DNA of 16,189 bases from Chloroflexota bacterium (GTDB lineage: Bacteria; Chloroflexota; Anaerolineae; 4572-78): NCBI GenBank assembly GCA_024278015.1, contig JAJRUC010000472.1:1-16189 (forward strand). Reading direction: 5' to 3'. Below, piece after piece: positions 8,701-14,562 of this stretch. How positions within the stretch are numbered: the stretch's first letter is position 1; the number at the start of each line of letters is the position of its first letter. Under the pieces are notes generated by a model. It worked only from the letters and a program-made list of their open reading frames with translations. It did no database searches and had not been told where the DNA came from. The position numbers and the translations under genes are program-made.

Positions 8701-8912
8701 ACGGTGTGGATGATGTGTTCGGCTTTGTTGAGCAGGTATTCCGCCCCGCCGTTGTGGCGGGCGGGCGCGGCGCCGTTGTCCGGCGAGAATGTTTTTTGCA
8801 CCAGTGGCATACCACCGGCGAGGGCCGCTGTGCCGCCCACAAAGGCGCTGGTTTTCAGGAAGTCTCGACGGGTTACATTTTCGTTAAGAATTGTTTTATT
8901 TTTGGCGGTCAT
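5790..8912 (-). CDS. ttrA: Tat-exported molybdopterin oxidoreductase catalytic subunit, tetrathionate reductase TtrA-like
   Basis: Catalytic bis-MGD subunit of a respiratory oxyanion reductase of the DMSO reductase family. The 1040 residues match the large size of TtrA (about 1020) better than ArrA or PsrA. In order: a twin-arginine signal (T-R-R-D-F-L-K, R15-R16) followed by a Gly/Ala-rich hydrophobic stretch; the 4Fe-4S motif C72-x2-C75-x3-C79 with C124 in GIICPKGQAG; the block VGARGSGKWQ then GGNLFGEGNVDGL (147-182), which I associate with TtrA-type proteins; C275 in HTTICEQSQH, the likely cysteine ligand to Mo; and a C-terminal dinucleotide-binding domain from about 880. The start has GGAGGTG (8921-8927) inside the end of the NrfD gene, 2 bp upstream. 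Order B-C-A is that of Salmonella ttrBCA. Substrate is inferred: tetrathionate or another sulfur oxyanion is favoured, but arsenate, selenate or polysulfide cannot be excluded. No chaperone gene is visible. Confidence 0.85.
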   Translation of the reverse strand: MTAKNKTILNENVTRRDFLKTSAFVGGTAALAGGMPLVQKTFSPDNGAAPARHNGGAEYLLNKAEHIIHTVCLNCHTACNVKAKIQDGVLVKVDGNPYSPQTLLPHLPEATPLAEGAKIDGIICPKGQAGVQIANDPYRLRKVLKRVGARGSGKWQTIDFNQAVSEIVNGGNLFGEGNVDGLKDIRRLTDPELAKALAADSAAVAGGDMTIDAFKAKHAAHLDLMIDPNHPDAGPVNNQFLLVGGRIEHGRKELAKRFTYDGFGSVNFFLHTTICEQSQHISYYEMTGHKKDHLKPDSLHSEFIIYFGTGAFEANFGPTNMAPKITNNLVDGRLKIAVVDPRFSKTAAKAWKWVPINPGADGALALGMTRWIIENERYDKTYLENPNQDAAKADGETSSTDATHLVRTDDMVLLAPADAGLDGEGYVVMQDGAPALSDTAAGGELFVDATVNGIPVKSVFQLLTERAQEYSLDEYAAIAGIKSRDIIELADEFTSHGKKAGTEFYRGPVQHTNGYYNGTAIITLNMLIGNADWKGGLSAGGGHWHEDGSKPGAPFPKGTLTKAPGGLHKFGIHINREKAGYEKSTYFEGYPAKRPWYPFTKELYQNIIPSATVGYPYKAKAMLLQKGTPVLSSPAGHKQIKMLRDSKNIPLFIACDITVGETSMYADYIFPDLSYLERWGMPHTSPDINSKYSKVRQPAAPPVTENVVVDGEEMPISFDSLLLAVGKQLGMAGFGKDGLGEGWNFNRPEDYYLAMAANMAFGDKEDGSETLPAADDEEMRIFRAARAHLPKSVFDEEKWKAAVPANLWPNVVYLLNRGARAEPAAKAFKGNKIGHTSKLKWHFFVEEVGKAKHSMTGERFSPLPVVEPVKDAAGKEIKDDGFDMHLITYKEVTGGQSRTVSSTWLQYALLPENFVLINRRDALKRGLKSGDTVRVMSASNPEGKVDLGNGSTYDVVGTVKVVEGIRPGIIAASWSYGHWAYGSTDVEVDGQIVKGDSRRKRGIVPNPAMRVDPALGDVTLTDPIGGSASFYDTHVRIEKT

Positions 8913-8914
8913 AA

Positions 8915-10138
8915 TTACGCCACCTCCTTTTTCTGGCTGACTAACGGTAACAGGCTATATCCCAGCAAGAAGATTAGCCCGGCCACCGATACCGTCCACA
9001 GGAAGAAGAGCCATTCCATGCTGCTGGGGAAATAGCTGAAGCTGAGACCCGGCCCGGTGAAGGCATTTTTCAACCCCTCCAGCTCTTCAACGGCCAGGGC
9101 GGGGATGACGATGTTCAGGCGGACGCTGAGGAAGGTGACGGCAATCAGCGCCCCGGCAGTTGCCACTGCGTTGATATTTTTCCCGGCAAAAATAATGAGC
9201 AGGATGGGCACAACTGCGCCAAGCAAAAGATGGATAATCCAGAATACCCACCAGTAGTTCCCAAAGAGAATGAGATTCAGCCCTTCGGTGTGGGCGGGGA
9301 TGGCGGCATACAGGCTGGTGGAATATTCTGCCCATTCCAGCAACAGGTCAAACAGCAACAGTCCAATGACAATTTTGCCCAGGAAGGAAATAATTTGTTT
9401 GTGCTGTTCACTGCCGCGATTGGGGCCCCAGAAGGCGGCGACGAAGGTGAACAGCGCGCCGCCGGAGGCCAGCGCCCCAATCAGGAAGGCTATCGGGGTG
9501 ATACCGCTGTTCCAGTATGGACGCGCACCGACGACGCCAAACAACGCGCCCACCCCGCCGTGAAAGGCGATTGCCAGCGGTATGCCGACGGAGCCGAGAA
9601 TACGCAGCGTCTTCATATCTTTTTGGGCAGAGGCATCGGAAACGTCTTTTTTGCCGAAGGTGAGAAAACTGCACAGTTTGCCTTTGAAGCCGGGTTCATC
9701 GGCGCAGACAGCCATATCGCGGCGCATAGCAAACCAGAGTTCAACCAGCAGCAACACAAAATAGGCGGAGTAAAGCCAAATCATCCAGCCCATCATTGAG
9801 CCGAAGTTGGTGCGGAAAATCATTTCCCAGGCCCGTTCCGGGTGGCCCAGGTCCATCCAGATGGAGAACATAGCCGCCACCAGGGTAGACAAGGCGGTGA
9901 ACAGGGCCAGCTTGCCGACAGGCTTCAGCAGTTTTATCTGGAATACATAAACCAGCGCAGAGAGCAGGAATGCCCCGGCGCTTAAACCAATGAAATAAAT
10001 GTAGGCGGCAACCCACAATCCCCAGGGAACGTAGCTGCCGTAGTTAGCGCCGGTGTGCCCCAGCGTTAAACGTTGGTAAACACCAACCAGGCCAACCAGA
10101 AACAGAATTATAGCCACAGGCCATGCCAATTTTTTCAT
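8915..10138 (-). CDS. NrfD/PsrC/TtrC-type integral membrane quinol oxidoreductase subunit
   Basis: Membrane anchor that oxidises quinol and passes electrons to the Fe-S subunit. The 407 residues contain about nine or ten hydrophobic helices, beginning with one at about 5-22 and then YVPWGLWVAAYIYFIG (about 36-51). The MDLGHPERAWEM motif (about 95-106) is typical of NrfD proteins. It is longer than Salmonella TtrC. An open frame continues to 10225 but would overlap the Fe-S gene by 71 bp; ATG at 10138 is preferred because GGGAGGA lies just upstream (about 10147-10153) and the first helix starts immediately. The gap to the Fe-S gene is 16 bp and to the catalytic gene 2 bp, so the three genes form one operon. 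Confidence 0.9.
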   Translation of the reverse strand: MKKLAWPVAIILFLVGLVGVYQRLTLGHTGANYGSYVPWGLWVAAYIYFIGLSAGAFLLSALVYVFQIKLLKPVGKLALFTALSTLVAAMFSIWMDLGHPERAWEMIFRTNFGSMMGWMIWLYSAYFVLLLVELWFAMRRDMAVCADEPGFKGKLCSFLTFGKKDVSDASAQKDMKTLRILGSVGIPLAIAFHGGVGALFGVVGARPYWNSGITPIAFLIGALASGGALFTFVAAFWGPNRGSEQHKQIISFLGKIVIGLLLFDLLLEWAEYSTSLYAAIPAHTEGLNLILFGNYWWVFWIIHLLLGAVVPILLIIFAGKNINAVATAGALIAVTFLSVRLNIVIPALAVEELEGLKNAFTGPGLSFSYFPSSMEWLFFLWTVSVAGLIFLLGYSLLPLVSQKKEVA

Positions 10139-10154
10139 TTTTTCAGTCCTCCCG

Positions 10155-10871
10155 CTAAACCAGGTAATAGACACTCGGTTCAGTGCCCATTTCTTCTTTG
10201 AGACGTATCGCATTCGGCGAAGCAATTAGTGCCGCAACAATACTGTCCGAGTCGTTGACATCGCCGAAATAGTTAGCCATACCGATGCAGGTAGTCACAC
10301 AAGCGGGCAGTTCACCTTCATTCAAGCGGTGCAGGCAGAAGTGGCATTTGCGGACGTTGCCGATGGGGGAGCCTTCATCGCGGGGCCATTCCCGGCCGTA
10401 CTCGAAGTTTGGCTCCAGCTCGTATTGCATCTGTTCCGGCGTACCTTCGCTGTAGGTGTGGCCGGTGTCAAAGGTGCGGGCAGAGTAGGGACAGGCCGTA
10501 ATACAGTAGCGGCAACCGATGCAAGCCTCGTAATCAATGGCAACGATGCCGTCATCACGTTTCCAGGTGGCGTTGACGGGGCACACCGGCACGCACGGCG
10601 GGTTGTCGCACTGCATACAGGGGCGGGGCATAAAGCGTTTGCCCACGTTGGGGTAGGTGCCGATTTCCTGTTCCAGCACCGGGCGATACACAATACCGGG
10701 CGGCAACTTGTTTTCGGCCACACAACTGACGGTGCAGGCATTACAGCCCACGCATTTGCGGGTGTCTATCACCATAACCCAGTGCCGTTGGGCTTCCGGC
10801 TTTTGCAGGGCGCGTTTAATATCTTCCTGCATCCGCACCATGAGGTTTTCCTGGATAAGAATATCTGGCAT
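10155..10871 (-). CDS. ttrB: Four-cluster 4Fe-4S ferredoxin-like electron-transfer subunit, TtrB/PsrB/DmsB family
   Basis: Electron-transfer subunit linking the NrfD membrane protein with the molybdopterin subunit. All sixteen cluster cysteines are visible in four groups: C40-43-46-50, C85-88-93-97, C117-120-123-127 and C176-179-191-195, so four 4Fe-4S clusters are expected. The 238-residue size is normal for this family. No Tat or Sec signal is visible in the N-terminus (MPDILIQENLMVRMQEDIKR), so export would have to be by piggyback on the Tat-targeted catalytic subunit. ATG at 10871 is preceded by GGAGGAGG, a very strong ribosome site. First gene of the B-C-A operon, following a long structured leader. 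Confidence 0.9.
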   Translation of the reverse strand: MPDILIQENLMVRMQEDIKRALQKPEAQRHWVMVIDTRKCVGCNACTVSCVAENKLPPGIVYRPVLEQEIGTYPNVGKRFMPRPCMQCDNPPCVPVCPVNATWKRDDGIVAIDYEACIGCRYCITACPYSARTFDTGHTYSEGTPEQMQYELEPNFEYGREWPRDEGSPIGNVRKCHFCLHRLNEGELPACVTTCIGMANYFGDVNDSDSIVAALIASPNAIRLKEEMGTEPSVYYLV

Positions 10872-10909
10872 TTGAACCTCCTCCTAAGGTATATAAAAGA
10901 TTTGTTGCT

Positions 10910-11063
10910 TCCGAGCCAAACAAAAAAAGAGACCTTGTCCCGGCAGGGATGATATCTCCTTTGCGTATGTGGCAGGCGATGGCGTTTTTGCCACCACCCC
11001 GGCTAACATCGGTTAGCGGCTTGCTGCCATAAACAGATTATCCGCAGGCAACACAGGCTCGGA
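10910..11063 (-). promoter_or_regulatory. Candidate structured leader RNA of the B-C-A operon
   Basis: Read as minus-strand RNA, this stretch can form an 8-bp closing helix (UCCGAGCC at 11063-11056 with GGCUCGGA at 10917-10910). Inside it are three consecutive hairpins: 11052-11047 with 11028-11023; GCUAAC-CGAU-GUUAGC at 11017-11002; and a 9-bp stem GGUGGUGGC-AAAAAC-GCCAUCGCC at 10998-10975. A terminator-like hairpin comes next. The first and third hairpins need G-U wobbles that exist only in the minus-strand transcript and become C-A mismatches on the other strand, which argues for structure in this RNA. A multi-stem, closed layout before a molybdoenzyme operon brings a Moco-type riboswitch to mind, but I could not match a known consensus. 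Confidence 0.4.
10922..10958 (-). terminator. Terminator-like hairpin in the leader (possible attenuator)
   Basis: Minus-strand RNA GAGAU (10958-10954) pairs with GUCUC (10933-10929), and UCCC (10949-10946) with GGGA (10941-10938) across a UGCC loop. Seven U follow at once (10928-10922). The stem is interrupted by an internal loop, so it would be of moderate strength. It ends 50 bases before the Fe-S gene start, so it would control entry into the operon. Confidence 0.4.
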
Positions 11064-11080
11064 GTACAACTAATTTGATT

Positions 11081-11086
11081 ATTCTA
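11081..11086 (-). promoter_or_regulatory. Possible -10 box of the B-C-A operon (TAGAAT)
   Basis: TAGAAT on the minus strand, five of six matches to TATAAT, in an AT-rich island just before the structured leader; transcription would begin near 11074. There is no good -35 box at the usual distance, as expected for a promoter that needs an activator such as the response regulator encoded upstream. Confidence 0.3.
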
Positions 11087-11114
11087 ATTGTAACAAAATG
11101 ATGGCGAGATTTAT

Positions 11115-11138
11115 AGCGGGAGAAACCCGCTGATTTTT
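11115..11138. repeat. Palindrome AGCGGG-N5-CCCGCT with a T run on the plus side
   Basis: Six-base perfect arms (11115-11120 and 11126-11131) followed on the plus strand by GATTTTT. It could be a weak plus-strand terminator, although no plus-strand gene precedes it. It could also be an activator site, since its centre lies about 50 bp upstream of the possible start of the B-C-A transcript. The sequence alone does not decide. Confidence 0.4.
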
Positions 11139-11178
11139 GGGGGGCGTGGGGGATACCGACAAGTTGCGTGGGGAAAAA

Positions 11179-11214
11179 CAGCAGGGGCGTGTGGGGAAAA
11201 TCCTCACACGCCCC
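11179..11214 (-). terminator. Probable terminator of the sensor operon
   Basis: GGGGCGTGTGGGG (11184-11196) faces CCTCACACGCCCC (11202-11214) across a 5-base loop: 13 positions with one imperfect pair. It lies 74 bp beyond the response-regulator stop. On the minus strand the following bases are TGCTG and then five T, so the T run is offset. The imperfect pair is a G-U wobble in plus-strand RNA but an A-C mismatch in minus-strand RNA, which weakens the call slightly. Confidence 0.55.
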
Positions 11215-11288
11215 AAAACTGTCGTTGACCGCCGTTTTTACGCTTTTGTTCTGATGGCGGTTTGCCGGCGGGGGCATAATTCCTTTGC

Positions 11289-11951
11289 TTATCGCTCTTC
11301 GTCCAGCAAGCCATGTTTAAGGGCAAACCGCACCAGCGCGGCGCGGGTGCGCAAATCAAGCTTTTGCATCACCCGCGCTTTGTAGGTTTCAACGGTTTTT
11401 ACGCTGAGGAACAGCATTTCGGCGATTTCCTTGTTGGTGTGCCCCAGCGCAATTTTGTGCAGTACCTCCAACTCGCGGTCACTTAAAATACCAAGCGGGT
11501 CGTCCACCGGGTGGGGGGTAGAGGCGCGCAGGGCATCTTCCAGTAAAATTCTGGTGTGGCCGGGGTGCAGAAACACGCCGCCATTGTACACGGTGCGAAT
11601 AGCGGACAGCAGTTCCGTATCCGCCGATTGTTTTAAAATATAGCCCGCACTGCCCAACGCCAGCGCCTTCCGCAAATATTCCGCATCATCGTGCATGGTT
11701 AAAATCAGGATACGGCTGTCGGGCGCCTTGCGGCGAATTTCAGGCAGGGCTTCCAGTCCGTTGCAGTCCGGCATATTCACATCCAGCAAGACGACATCCG
11801 GTTTCATGGCGACCACCGCTTCAATACACGAGTTGCCGTCGCCTGCTTCTCCCACCACTTCCATATCGGCTTCGGCGTTCAACAGCGATTTCAGGCCGGC
11901 GCGCAAGACAGCATGGTCATCGGCCAAAAAAATGCGGATGGGGTTCCTCAT
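11289..11951 (-). CDS. NarL/FixJ-type (LuxR-HTH) response regulator
   Basis: Cytoplasmic transcription regulator, the output of the adjacent histidine kinase. The receiver domain (about 5-120) has the acidic pair D11-D12, phospho-acceptor D57 in VVLLDVNMP, T85 and K107, all the expected conserved residues. The LuxR-type helix-turn-helix is at about 152-215 (LSDRELEVLHKIALGHTNKE and SVKTVETYKARVMQKL). Length 220 is normal. The start overlaps the kinase stop in an ATGA (11948-11951), so kinase and regulator are translationally coupled. TtrR of Salmonella is also a LuxR-HTH regulator. Its likely target is the B-C-A operon beginning 417 bp downstream. Confidence 0.93.
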   Translation of the reverse strand: MRNPIRIFLADDHAVLRAGLKSLLNAEADMEVVGEAGDGNSCIEAVVAMKPDVVLLDVNMPDCNGLEALPEIRRKAPDSRILILTMHDDAEYLRKALALGSAGYILKQSADTELLSAIRTVYNGGVFLHPGHTRILLEDALRASTPHPVDDPLGILSDRELEVLHKIALGHTNKEIAEMLFLSVKTVETYKARVMQKLDLRTRAALVRFALKHGLLDEER

Positions 11952-13390
11952 AATGGCACCTCGATATAAACGGTTGTGCCGTTCTCGCCGCTTTCGATGG
12001 CGATTTTTCCGCCAAGCAATTCAGCCCGCTCGGTCATACTGTGCAACCCCACGCTATTTCGTTTGGCGCGGGCGGTGTGAGGGTTGAACCCGTGCCCGTC
12101 ATCTTCCACAATGGCCTGCACCCGATTGCCGCGCTGCGCCAGCAACACGCTGATGGCGCGGGCATCGGCGTGGCGGGCGGCATTGGTCATGGCCTCTTGC
12201 ATAATTCGATAGAGGGAAGTTTCGGTGGTGTGGGGCAGGCGCACTGAAAGCGAGCTGTGAACATCTACAGTAACGTGCGGATACAGTTTTGAAAACTCGC
12301 TGCCGTACCGTTCCAGCGCCACCGAAAGCCCCAAATCATCCAGGATGCTGGGGCGCAACTGGCGGCCCAACAGGCGAACCTGCTCCAGCGATTCGCCGGC
12401 AATCCGGCGCAGTTCGGCGCGTTTGGTTGTTCTTTCATCAATGCTGTTCAGTTGGTTCAAGATTTTCAGGCCCACCATAATGGATGTGAGGGCTTGCCCC
12501 ACGCCGTCGTGCAGTTCGCGGGCAATGCGACGGCGCTCATCTTCTTGCGCGTCAATTAATTTTGCCAGCAAATGGGTGCGGGCGCTCTCTTTTTCAATAA
12601 CGGCTTGCCGGCTGGCTTTCAGATCGGCCACCATTTGATTGAAAGCGTCGCCCAGCGTGCCAATTTCATCATCTGCCCAATGGGGAGCGTTGACCGAAAG
12701 ATCGCCCTGCCCAACGCGCCGGGTGGTTTCTACCAGGGCCAGAATGGGGCGGCTGAGCAGCCATGTCAGCAAACTGGCGGCCACAATGCCAACCACGGCC
12801 ACCAGCAGCGTGGTGAGCAAAAGCTGGGTGGTCAGCACGTTGATAACGGTTTGCAGGCGGGTTTCATTCATGCCGACGCGCACCATGCCGGCGCGGGCAT
12901 CGAAGATGGGGGCGGCAAAATCATGGATAATGCCGGCGTTGCTTTCAAAAATTTTCTGGTGGATGGAAGAGTCGTCGTCCGGTGTATTTAAGGTGATGAG
13001 CGCGCCGGGGAAGCCGCCGTCAAAGGTATGCGCCAAAATATACCCTTGCGCGTCTACTACAAACGCATATTCGGCATCGGGGTGATTTTCCAGCGTTTCT
13101 ACCAGCAGTTCATGCAAGGCGAAGGTGTCGTTCAGCAGAATTGGGTCAACGCTGCGGGTTGCCAAATCGTTGGTAATACTGCGCCCGCGATTTTCCAGCT
13201 CGCCAATCAACGTGACGCGGGTAGCAAGGCGTACCTGCCAGGTAATGCCCAACCCCAAAATGACCGTGAGCGCCAGGATAATCCCCAAAATTTTGGTGCG
13301 GATACTCACTCCCCCGGCCAGCGCCCACCATGCGTTGGGATTGCCCAGCCATCGGGGCAGGGCTTGCAGCCGGGCCGCCAGGGCGCTCAT
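11948..13390 (-). CDS. Membrane sensor histidine kinase (Cache-like sensor, HAMP, HisKA_3, HATPase)
   Basis: Sensor kinase for the adjacent NarL-type regulator. The 480 residues comprise a transmembrane helix (about 32-51), an extracytoplasmic domain of about 135 residues with a Cache-like strand pattern (YAFVVDAQGYILAHTFDGG, about 108-126), a second helix (about 188-211), HAMP (about 212-265), and a HisKA_3 dimerisation domain with phospho-acceptor H294 in RRRIARELHDGVGQAL. The HATPase domain has the N-box N403 (MTNAARHADA), the G1 box VEDDGHGF (about 428-435) and SVGLHSMTERA. It is NarX-like in architecture. Both ends overlap their neighbours by ATGA, at 13387-13390 with the binding lipoprotein and 11948-11951 with the regulator, so the three are one unit. 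Unlike TtrS, no PhnD-like domain is fused to it; that domain is the separate upstream lipoprotein. Confidence 0.93.
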   Translation of the reverse strand: MSALAARLQALPRWLGNPNAWWALAGGVSIRTKILGIILALTVILGLGITWQVRLATRVTLIGELENRGRSITNDLATRSVDPILLNDTFALHELLVETLENHPDAEYAFVVDAQGYILAHTFDGGFPGALITLNTPDDDSSIHQKIFESNAGIIHDFAAPIFDARAGMVRVGMNETRLQTVINVLTTQLLLTTLLVAVVGIVAASLLTWLLSRPILALVETTRRVGQGDLSVNAPHWADDEIGTLGDAFNQMVADLKASRQAVIEKESARTHLLAKLIDAQEDERRRIARELHDGVGQALTSIMVGLKILNQLNSIDERTTKRAELRRIAGESLEQVRLLGRQLRPSILDDLGLSVALERYGSEFSKLYPHVTVDVHSSLSVRLPHTTETSLYRIMQEAMTNAARHADARAISVLLAQRGNRVQAIVEDDGHGFNPHTARAKRNSVGLHSMTERAELLGGKIAIESGENGTTVYIEVPL

Positions 13391-14334
13391 TTCAGATACG
13401 CTCCGGTTTCAGCGATAATCTTGCGGGCGGAGGCGTAGGCATCGTCATTGAGGATGATGAATTTATCAAAGCCGAGTTGGTTCAGGATGCGCAACCCTTC
13501 GGCGTTGGTGGTCATTTCAAGCAGGGTATTGCGCAACAGCGATTTTAAATACGGCGATTGGTTCGGCGATACCACTACCGGCGGAATACCAAACGGCGGC
13601 GAGGTGTAAATGACGTTGATTTTGTCTTCCAGGGTGGGGTCGTTTTCCAGCGCATAGCGCAGCACCAAACTATCCACCGCCGCGCCGTCGGCTACATGCT
13701 CGGCCACTGCTTCAATGGCTTTGTCATGGCTGTAGGTAAAAAACGTGTCTCCAAAGAAACTTTCCGGGGTGGCGCCCAATTGCTTCAGCAGATAGGTGGG
13801 GTACGTGCGCCCGCTAAAGCTTAAGGGGTCGGTAAAGGCGAAGGTTGCGCCCTTCAAATCGGCAATGGATGTGGCGGCGCTGTCGGCGGGCACAATCAGC
13901 ACGGAATAGTACACCGTTTGCGCCTCTACCTGGGGGGCCACCAACAATTGCATGCCAAAATCATCCGAGCCGATAATATAGGCGCTGGTACACACAAAAG
14001 CAAAATCAACACTATTGTCCGCAATCAGCTTGTTGACTTCCGCGTAGGTCAGGCGCTGCACCAGTTCAACCGGGCGGCCCAGTTTTTTGCTGATATAATT
14101 CGCCAGTTCCGCGTAACTTTCCGCCGTTCCCTGCGGCGAGATAATGGCCGCCACCGCCATGCGCAACGGAATGACCTTCGACGGGGCGGCAGAGAGCGGC
14201 TCGCGCCGGCTCAGGTCAATAAAGGGCAGGGTTTCCTGAGCATAGGCCGGCCTGCACCCGGCGAGCATCGCGAGCAGCAACAGCAGCAACAATGGGGCCG
14301 GAAATTTGAGATAATATTTTTGGGAGATAGTCAT
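13387..14334 (-). CDS. PhnD-like periplasmic binding lipoprotein, probable sensor partner of the kinase
   Basis: Extracytoplasmic solute-binding lipoprotein of the phosphonate-binding (PhnD-like) fold, here tied to a two-component system and not to ABC transporter genes. With ATG at 14334 it has 315 residues: a signal with seven leucines and lipobox L-A-G-C, lipidation at C27, then the binding domain from about 55 (PLRMAVAAIISPQGTAESYA, LVQRLTYAEVNKLIADNSVD, DFAFVCTSAYIIG, DLKGATFAFTDPLSFSGRTY). C115 in AFVCTSAY is the only cysteine besides the lipid-bearing one. An open frame extends to 14355 (TTG) with an ATG at 14352; neither has a ribosome site, whereas 14334 has GAGG about 12 bases away, so the start is moderately sure. 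Coupled by ATGA to the kinase. Relatives include the sensor domain of TtrS and the arsenite-binding AioX. Confidence 0.88.
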   Translation of the reverse strand: MTISQKYYLKFPAPLLLLLLLAMLAGCRPAYAQETLPFIDLSRREPLSAAPSKVIPLRMAVAAIISPQGTAESYAELANYISKKLGRPVELVQRLTYAEVNKLIADNSVDFAFVCTSAYIIGSDDFGMQLLVAPQVEAQTVYYSVLIVPADSAATSIADLKGATFAFTDPLSFSGRTYPTYLLKQLGATPESFFGDTFFTYSHDKAIEAVAEHVADGAAVDSLVLRYALENDPTLEDKINVIYTSPPFGIPPVVVSPNQSPYLKSLLRNTLLEMTTNAEGLRILNQLGFDKFIILNDDAYASARKIIAETGAYLK

Positions 14335-14379
14335 TATCACGTTATGCCTCATCAAAATAAAATCGGGCTATTTAATTGG

Positions 14380-14409
14380 ATTATACTGCAAAATGACGTT
14401 TTTTTGCAA
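14380..14409 (-). promoter_or_regulatory. Sigma-70-type promoter of the sensor operon
   Basis: On the minus strand a perfect TATAAT (14385-14380) is preceded by TTGCAA (14409-14404, four of six to TTGACA) with an 18-bp spacer. Transcription would start near 14373, about 40 bases before the lipoprotein ATG. It lies in the divergent spacer shared with arsR. Confidence 0.65.
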
Positions 14410-14524
14410 TCAGCGGGTTACGACGGGGCGTGTTTTAATTTGACTCGTTATAAAAACAGCGGTATATTGCAATTAGTTCGATGATAGTTGAAGTGTTTGG
14501 CCGATATTTTTTTTACTGTAATAC

Positions 14525-14540
14525 TTCAATAGATGTTGAA
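14525..14540 (+). promoter_or_regulatory. Probable ArsR operator TTCAA-N6-TTGAA
   Basis: Perfect 5-bp inverted repeat with a 6-bp spacer, flanked by ATAC on the left and TAGTAT on the right. This is the usual size and style of ArsR/SmtB operators. It lies 23 bp before the chosen arsR start, directly after a poor -10-like TAATAC (14519-14524), where bound repressor would block transcription. Confidence 0.55.
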
Positions 14541-14562
14541 TAGTATGAAGGGATGTGAAATA

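Noticed and set aside
7623..9035. Long plus-strand open frame (470 codons) opposite the molybdopterin subunit gene
   Set aside because: It lies antisense to a gene with clear Tat, Fe-S and Mo motifs, has a low-complexity Gly/Val/Phe-rich translation and no family motif; a shadow of codon bias.
10139..10225. 29-residue N-terminal extension of the NrfD protein
   Set aside because: It would overlap the Fe-S gene by 71 bp and lacks a ribosome site; the ATG at 10138 has GGGAGGA and begins right before the first membrane helix.
10888..10897. TATATA as a -10 box just before the Fe-S gene
   Set aside because: Transcription from it would start inside the ribosome site, leaving no usable leader.
11038..11385. 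Small open frames on both strands in the control region
   Set aside because: No ribosome sites, no recognisable motifs, and they overlap the hairpins and the end of the response-regulator gene.
13387..14334. Reading the PhnD-like protein as part of a phosphonate ABC importer
   Set aside because: No ATPase or permease genes of that type nearby; it is translationally coupled to a histidine kinase, so a sensor role fits better.
14533..14562. Upstream ATG starts for arsR
   Set aside because: They fall in or next to the probable operator and have no ribosome site, while the ATG at 14563 does.
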